This document shows, piece by piece, positions 6,662-9,276 of a stretch of DNA of 9,276 nucleotides. A program made the translations under genes and the position numbers. How positions within the stretch are numbered: position 1 is the stretch's first letter; each line of letters begins with the position of its first letter. This stretch comes from Sphingomonadaceae bacterium (GTDB taxonomy: Bacteria; Pseudomonadota; Alphaproteobacteria; Sphingomonadales; Sphingomonadaceae): positions 1 to 9,276 of the forward strand of contig CANFIV010000031.1 of NCBI GenBank assembly GCA_947446935.1, given 5' to 3'. Under the pieces are notes generated by a model, which was not told where the DNA came from, searched no databases, and saw only the letters and a list, made by a program, of their open reading frames with translations.

Positions 6662-8026
6662 GTGGCAAGCAACGAAGACCGGATCGCCAAGTGGCGCGAA
6701 CGCCGCGAGGCTGAACGCGCAGCGCGCGAAGCGCACGGCGATCTGCCCACCGAATTGGCGCTTGTCGCCGCGCGCGCAGAGGACCTCGCCACAGGCTCGA
6801 GCGAGGATCCCGAGCCGATCTTCGCACTCACTATGGAAGTGCTGCGCCGCTTGCCCAGCGCTACTATCGGCGATCGCCGCGCGGTGTTCGATGCGCTCGC
6901 GCGCGGGATCGAACGCGGCATCGACAAAGCCGATCCGCATTCCGACTATGCCGAGCTGCGCCGCCGCCAACTGCGCACGATCGTGCGCCTGGTGGAAGGT
7001 GATGCGCGTGCGGGTCTGCCGATCGCAGAACCAGGATACCAGCCAACCGGGTTCGAGGATGCGCTCGATCCGCTCGTCAAAGGCTATTTGCGCCGCCGCA
7101 AACGCACCGACGAGACCGAGGCCAGCATGGCGCGTCGCAAGGCGGTCCTTGCCGGTGAGGCCTATACGATTTCGGTTCCTGCCGATGAGGAGGCCGATTT
7201 GCTGTTCCTGCGCGAGCGGCTAGCATTGCTGGATGCGATGCGCGGCCCCCGACCGGGGCGCCATGATCGCCCCAATCTGCGCGCGGTCTTCGCCTTGCTC
7301 AACTATCAGTTCGTGTTGCTCAAGTCTGAAAGCCGCCTTGCGCTGGCGTGGACGCTAATCGGGCCTGCGGTGCTCATGGGGCTGCTAGCAACCGCCTATC
7401 TGCTCACCGGCATCCATTCGATCCTGAACATGGATGTGCCAACATTCGCGATGATCGGTGCGACTTCGTGGTTTATGCTGCGCAACGTCATCTTTCGCAC
7501 CACGGCTTCGTTTTTCTCGCAGCGCACCATGCTCACCTTCCGGGCGTTCAATCCCGCGCTGATCGGGCTCACGCAGGGCATGATCTATATGCTCTCCTAT
7601 GTTCCGGTCTATCTGGCGCTGATCATCGTGGGGCACATAGCCGGCCTGTTCACATTGCCCAGCGACATTCCTAGCGTGGTCTTCTGGATTGTCTGCATTG
7701 GTCTGTCGGGGCTGGCGATCGGTACGATTTTTGGGTCGATCTCGGTCGTCTGGCCCTATTTCCCGCGCTTTGCGCCGGTGATCGAGCGCGCCTTGCAGAT
7801 CGTCTCGAGCGTCATTCTGGTGACCGAGCAGCTTCCGGCCGATTATCGGCCCTATCTGCTCTGGTCGCCGCTGGCGCATGCGATGCAACTCCTGCGGTCA
7901 GCATACTTCGAGGGGTACAAGTCAGAAGACGCCAGCCCGCAATACTTCTTCATCGGCTTCGGCGTGCTGGTCATCGTGGCTGTCGCCGCGCAATGGTCGG
8001 TGCGTCCGCGCTCCGTGCCGCTTTAG
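6662..8026 (+). CDS. kpsM: KpsM-like ABC-2 polysaccharide export permease with large N-terminal cytoplasmic extension
   Basis: 454 aa from GTG 6662, nine bases after the OPX stop and in the same frame; no clear Shine-Dalgarno site, so translational coupling is likely. Residues 205-454 match the ABC-2 permease of KpsM/Wzm type: entry segment LLNYQFVLLKSESRLALAW, about six membrane segments (roughly 226-249, 259-276, 297-323, 337-360, 375-390, 427-445) and a family-typical end WSPLAHAMQLLRSAYFEGY (401-419). KpsM proteins are usually about 260 residues, so the first about 200 are additional. They are charged and helix-rich, with segments around 52-84 (DRRAVFDALARGIE) and 96-116 (RRRQLRTIVRLVEGDAR) that recall a helical module I associate with other alphaproteobacterial proteins. 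The permease forms the inner-membrane conduit for the polysaccharide. The next gene, its expected ATPase partner, lacks catalytic residues. The role of the extension is unknown. Confidence 0.85.
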   Translation: MASNEDRIAKWRERREAERAAREAHGDLPTELALVAARAEDLATGSSEDPEPIFALTMEVLRRLPSATIGDRRAVFDALARGIERGIDKADPHSDYAELRRRQLRTIVRLVEGDARAGLPIAEPGYQPTGFEDALDPLVKGYLRRRKRTDETEASMARRKAVLAGEAYTISVPADEEADLLFLRERLALLDAMRGPRPGRHDRPNLRAVFALLNYQFVLLKSESRLALAWTLIGPAVLMGLLATAYLLTGIHSILNMDVPTFAMIGATSWFMLRNVIFRTTASFFSQRTMLTFRAFNPALIGLTQGMIYMLSYVPVYLALIIVGHIAGLFTLPSDIPSVVFWIVCIGLSGLAIGTIFGSISVVWPYFPRFAPVIERALQIVSSVILVTEQLPADYRPYLLWSPLAHAMQLLRSAYFEGYKSEDASPQYFFIGFGVLVIVAVAAQWSVRPRSVPL

Positions 8027-8035
8027 GGCTGGCCG

Positions 8036-8746
8036 ATGATCGATCTCATTGATGTTTCTGCGCAGACCGAGGTGTACGGGCGGGACGTGGCCCTGTTCAC
8101 CGAGACCAATTTTTACTTGCCCCCCGGGCGCTATGCCCTGCTCTCGAAAACCCCGGAATATCATAAGGCGGTGGTTGATGTTCTCGCCGGGCTGCACCAG
8201 CCTAGGCAGGGCCGCGTTGCGATCGCGGGATCGGTTTCCTGGCCGATCGGTCGCAGCACGCTGGTGCGCGGCAAGGCGACCGGGATCGATCTGATCAATC
8301 TGGTTGCCGATCTCTATGATCTTGATCGCGGCTATGCGGGCGATGTCGTAACAATGTTGGTCTCGCGCCCTGAATATGTGGCCCAGCCGCTCGAAAGCTG
8401 GCCGCCGCCCGCGCGGCAGGAATTCACCTTTGCGCTCGGGCTCATACCCGAGTTCGACATCTATGTGATCGATGCGCCCATTCCATTCGAGGAATCGCGC
8501 TTTACCCGGTTATGGCAGGCCTTGTTCGAAGAGCGATTGGTGGGCAAGACGCTCATCCTGTCGTCGATTCGACAGAAGCAGATGCTGGACTATTGCGCAA
8601 AGGGCCTGATCTATGGGCGCGCCACGCTCAGCATCGAACATGATCTTGAACAGTGCATCGAGCGGTTTCCTGCCCGTCCGGCGCGTGAAGAGCTTGGGGT
8701 GACAAGCGATGTCGGAGGCTACGATGACGGCGAAGTCCTTTTCTGA
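8036..8746 (+). CDS. KpsT-like ABC nucleotide-binding-domain protein lacking all catalytic motifs (probable pseudo-ATPase)
   Basis: 236 aa; ATG nine bases after the permease stop, with AGGG seven bases upstream. It is collinear with KpsT across the fold: LPPGRYALL before the P-loop position, VLAGLHQPRQGRV, the KpsT-typical SVSWPIG (66-72), FTFALGL before Walker B, and FDIYVID (140-146). Yet every functional motif differs. Walker A (GRNGAGKST in E. coli KpsT, from memory) is SKTPEYHKA (37-45); the Q-loop Gln is Arg78; the signature SSGMR is PPPAR (123-127); the Walker B Glu is Ala147; the switch His is Ser177 (LILSSIRQ). The alignment needs essentially no gaps and the frame is intact, so this is divergence and not a frameshift. 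ATP binding or hydrolysis in the normal way is unlikely. It may be a structural or regulatory subunit of the KpsM-like permease, or work alongside an active ATPase encoded elsewhere. Confidence 0.8.
   Translation: MIDLIDVSAQTEVYGRDVALFTETNFYLPPGRYALLSKTPEYHKAVVDVLAGLHQPRQGRVAIAGSVSWPIGRSTLVRGKATGIDLINLVADLYDLDRGYAGDVVTMLVSRPEYVAQPLESWPPPARQEFTFALGLIPEFDIYVIDAPIPFEESRFTRLWQALFEERLVGKTLILSSIRQKQMLDYCAKGLIYGRATLSIEHDLEQCIERFPARPAREELGVTSDVGGYDDGEVLF
8714..8718 (+). promoter_or_regulatory. Ribosome binding site of the KpsE-like gene inside the KpsT-like gene
   Basis: GGAGG five bases before ATG 8724. It lies within the last codons of the KpsT-like gene and fixes the KpsE-like start at 8724 in preference to the in-frame ATG at 8751. 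Confidence 0.65.
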
Positions 8747-9276
8747 GGATATGGACAGCGCAGCGCAGGAGGATGCGGGCGGTTCGCGCGCGCTGGTGAT
8801 CGCGCGCGGCGTGCGCGAGCGGACGCAGCGCGACCGTCGCCGGCGCCAGTGGCTTTCGGTGCTGATCGTGGTCGGTTCTGTGCTCGTTGCGTTGGCTTGG
8901 GGCGCGTTCATCGCCCAACCGCGCTTTGCGGCGGAAACCCGTTTTTCGGTGCGCGGCAGTTCGCCCGCGCAGGCTTCGTCTGGTGCACTTGGCAACGTGC
9001 TTGGGAGCGGGGCCGGGGCCTCCGCCGGGGTCGGCTTCGTCGATGGTTATGCAGTCAACGATTTCCTCAAGTCGCGCGATTGCATGCAGCAACTCGCCAA
9101 GCGCGTGAACCTGCCGCAGCTGCTCGATGTTGCGCCCTCTGCGGGGACCGAGGCGCTTTATCAGGCCTATCGCGATACCGTCGCGGCCAAGTTCTTCATG
9201 GTCGAGCAGGAGAACGTGATCGAGGTGAGCGGCTTCGCGCCCGATCGCTCGAACAGGATCGCTAAGGAACTGCTCA
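8724..9276 (+). CDS. kpsE: KpsE-like capsule polysaccharide export inner-membrane protein (3' partial)
   Basis: The frame from ATG 8724 stays open to the window end, so only the first 184 residues are present. The start overlaps the KpsT-like gene by 23 bases and has a strong GGAGG five bases upstream, indicating coupled translation. A basic cytoplasmic N-terminus (RERTQRDRRRRQ, about 31-42) precedes one membrane helix (about 43-64). Then comes AQPRFAAETRFSVRG (64-78), a Gly/Ala/Ser-rich stretch (79-104) and YAVNDFLKSRDCMQQLAKRVNL (109-130), which matches the start of the periplasmic part of KpsE/BexC/CtrB polysaccharide co-polymerases; IEVSGFAPDRSNRIAKELL follows the family's pattern before the coiled coil. 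These proteins bridge the inner-membrane ABC transporter and the outer-membrane OPX channel. The coiled coil and second membrane helix expected downstream are outside the window. Confidence 0.85.
   Translation, partial: MTAKSFSEDMDSAAQEDAGGSRALVIARGVRERTQRDRRRRQWLSVLIVVGSVLVALAWGAFIAQPRFAAETRFSVRGSSPAQASSGALGNVLGSGAGASAGVGFVDGYAVNDFLKSRDCMQQLAKRVNLPQLLDVAPSAGTEALYQAYRDTVAAKFFMVEQENVIEVSGFAPDRSNRIAKELL

Noticed and set aside
8036..8746. Frameshift or decayed pseudogene as the explanation for the missing ATPase motifs
   Set aside because: The protein aligns to KpsT without gaps through all motif positions, has no stop, and its 3' end carries the start and ribosome binding site of the next gene. 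Substitution and not breakage explains the losses.
8751..9276. KpsE-like start at ATG 8751
   Set aside because: ATG 8724 in the same frame has GGAGG five bases upstream, and overlapping starts are typical in such operons.

Overview
The window looks like part of a capsule or surface-polysaccharide locus from a high-G+C alphaproteobacterium, most likely a sphingomonad (order Sphingomonadales). This rests on codon bias, protein style and the arrangement of KpsD/Wza-, KpsM-, KpsT- and KpsE-like genes; no rRNA or other taxonomic marker is present, so it is an inference. I see no tRNA, rRNA, CRISPR array, insertion sequence, integrase or attachment site. Coding density is very high, and the only intergenic gaps over 50 bases are 3120-3271 and 5420-5521.

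Left part (1-3119): a plus-strand gene truncated by the window start encodes a TPR-repeat protein with a C-terminal LpxL/HtrB-like acyltransferase-fold domain. It converges, with a 16-base gap, on a minus-strand gene for a lipoprotein resembling a hypothetical glycoside hydrolase (TIM-barrel, GHL15-like). Middle part (3272-5419): transcribed divergently from the lipoprotein are a TPR-plus-sulfotransferase protein and a class I SAM methyltransferase, both plausible decorators of the polysaccharide. A perfect 7+7 palindrome lies between the divergent genes.

Right part (5522-9276): a tight operon encodes an outer-membrane polysaccharide export (OPX) lipoprotein, a KpsM-like ABC-2 permease with an extra cytoplasmic domain of about 200 residues, a KpsT-like nucleotide-binding-domain protein, and the start of a KpsE-like inner-membrane co-polymerase that runs off the window end. 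Together these should form the trans-envelope exporter: KpsM/KpsT in the inner membrane, KpsE through the periplasm, and the OPX lipoprotein at the outer membrane.

The most striking observation is that the KpsT-like protein keeps the whole KpsT framework without gaps, yet has lost Walker A, the Q-loop glutamine, the signature motif, the Walker B catalytic glutamate and the switch histidine. It therefore appears to be a pseudo-ATPase paired with an enlarged permease. Either a second, active ATPase energises the exporter, or this is an unusual export or regulatory complex.
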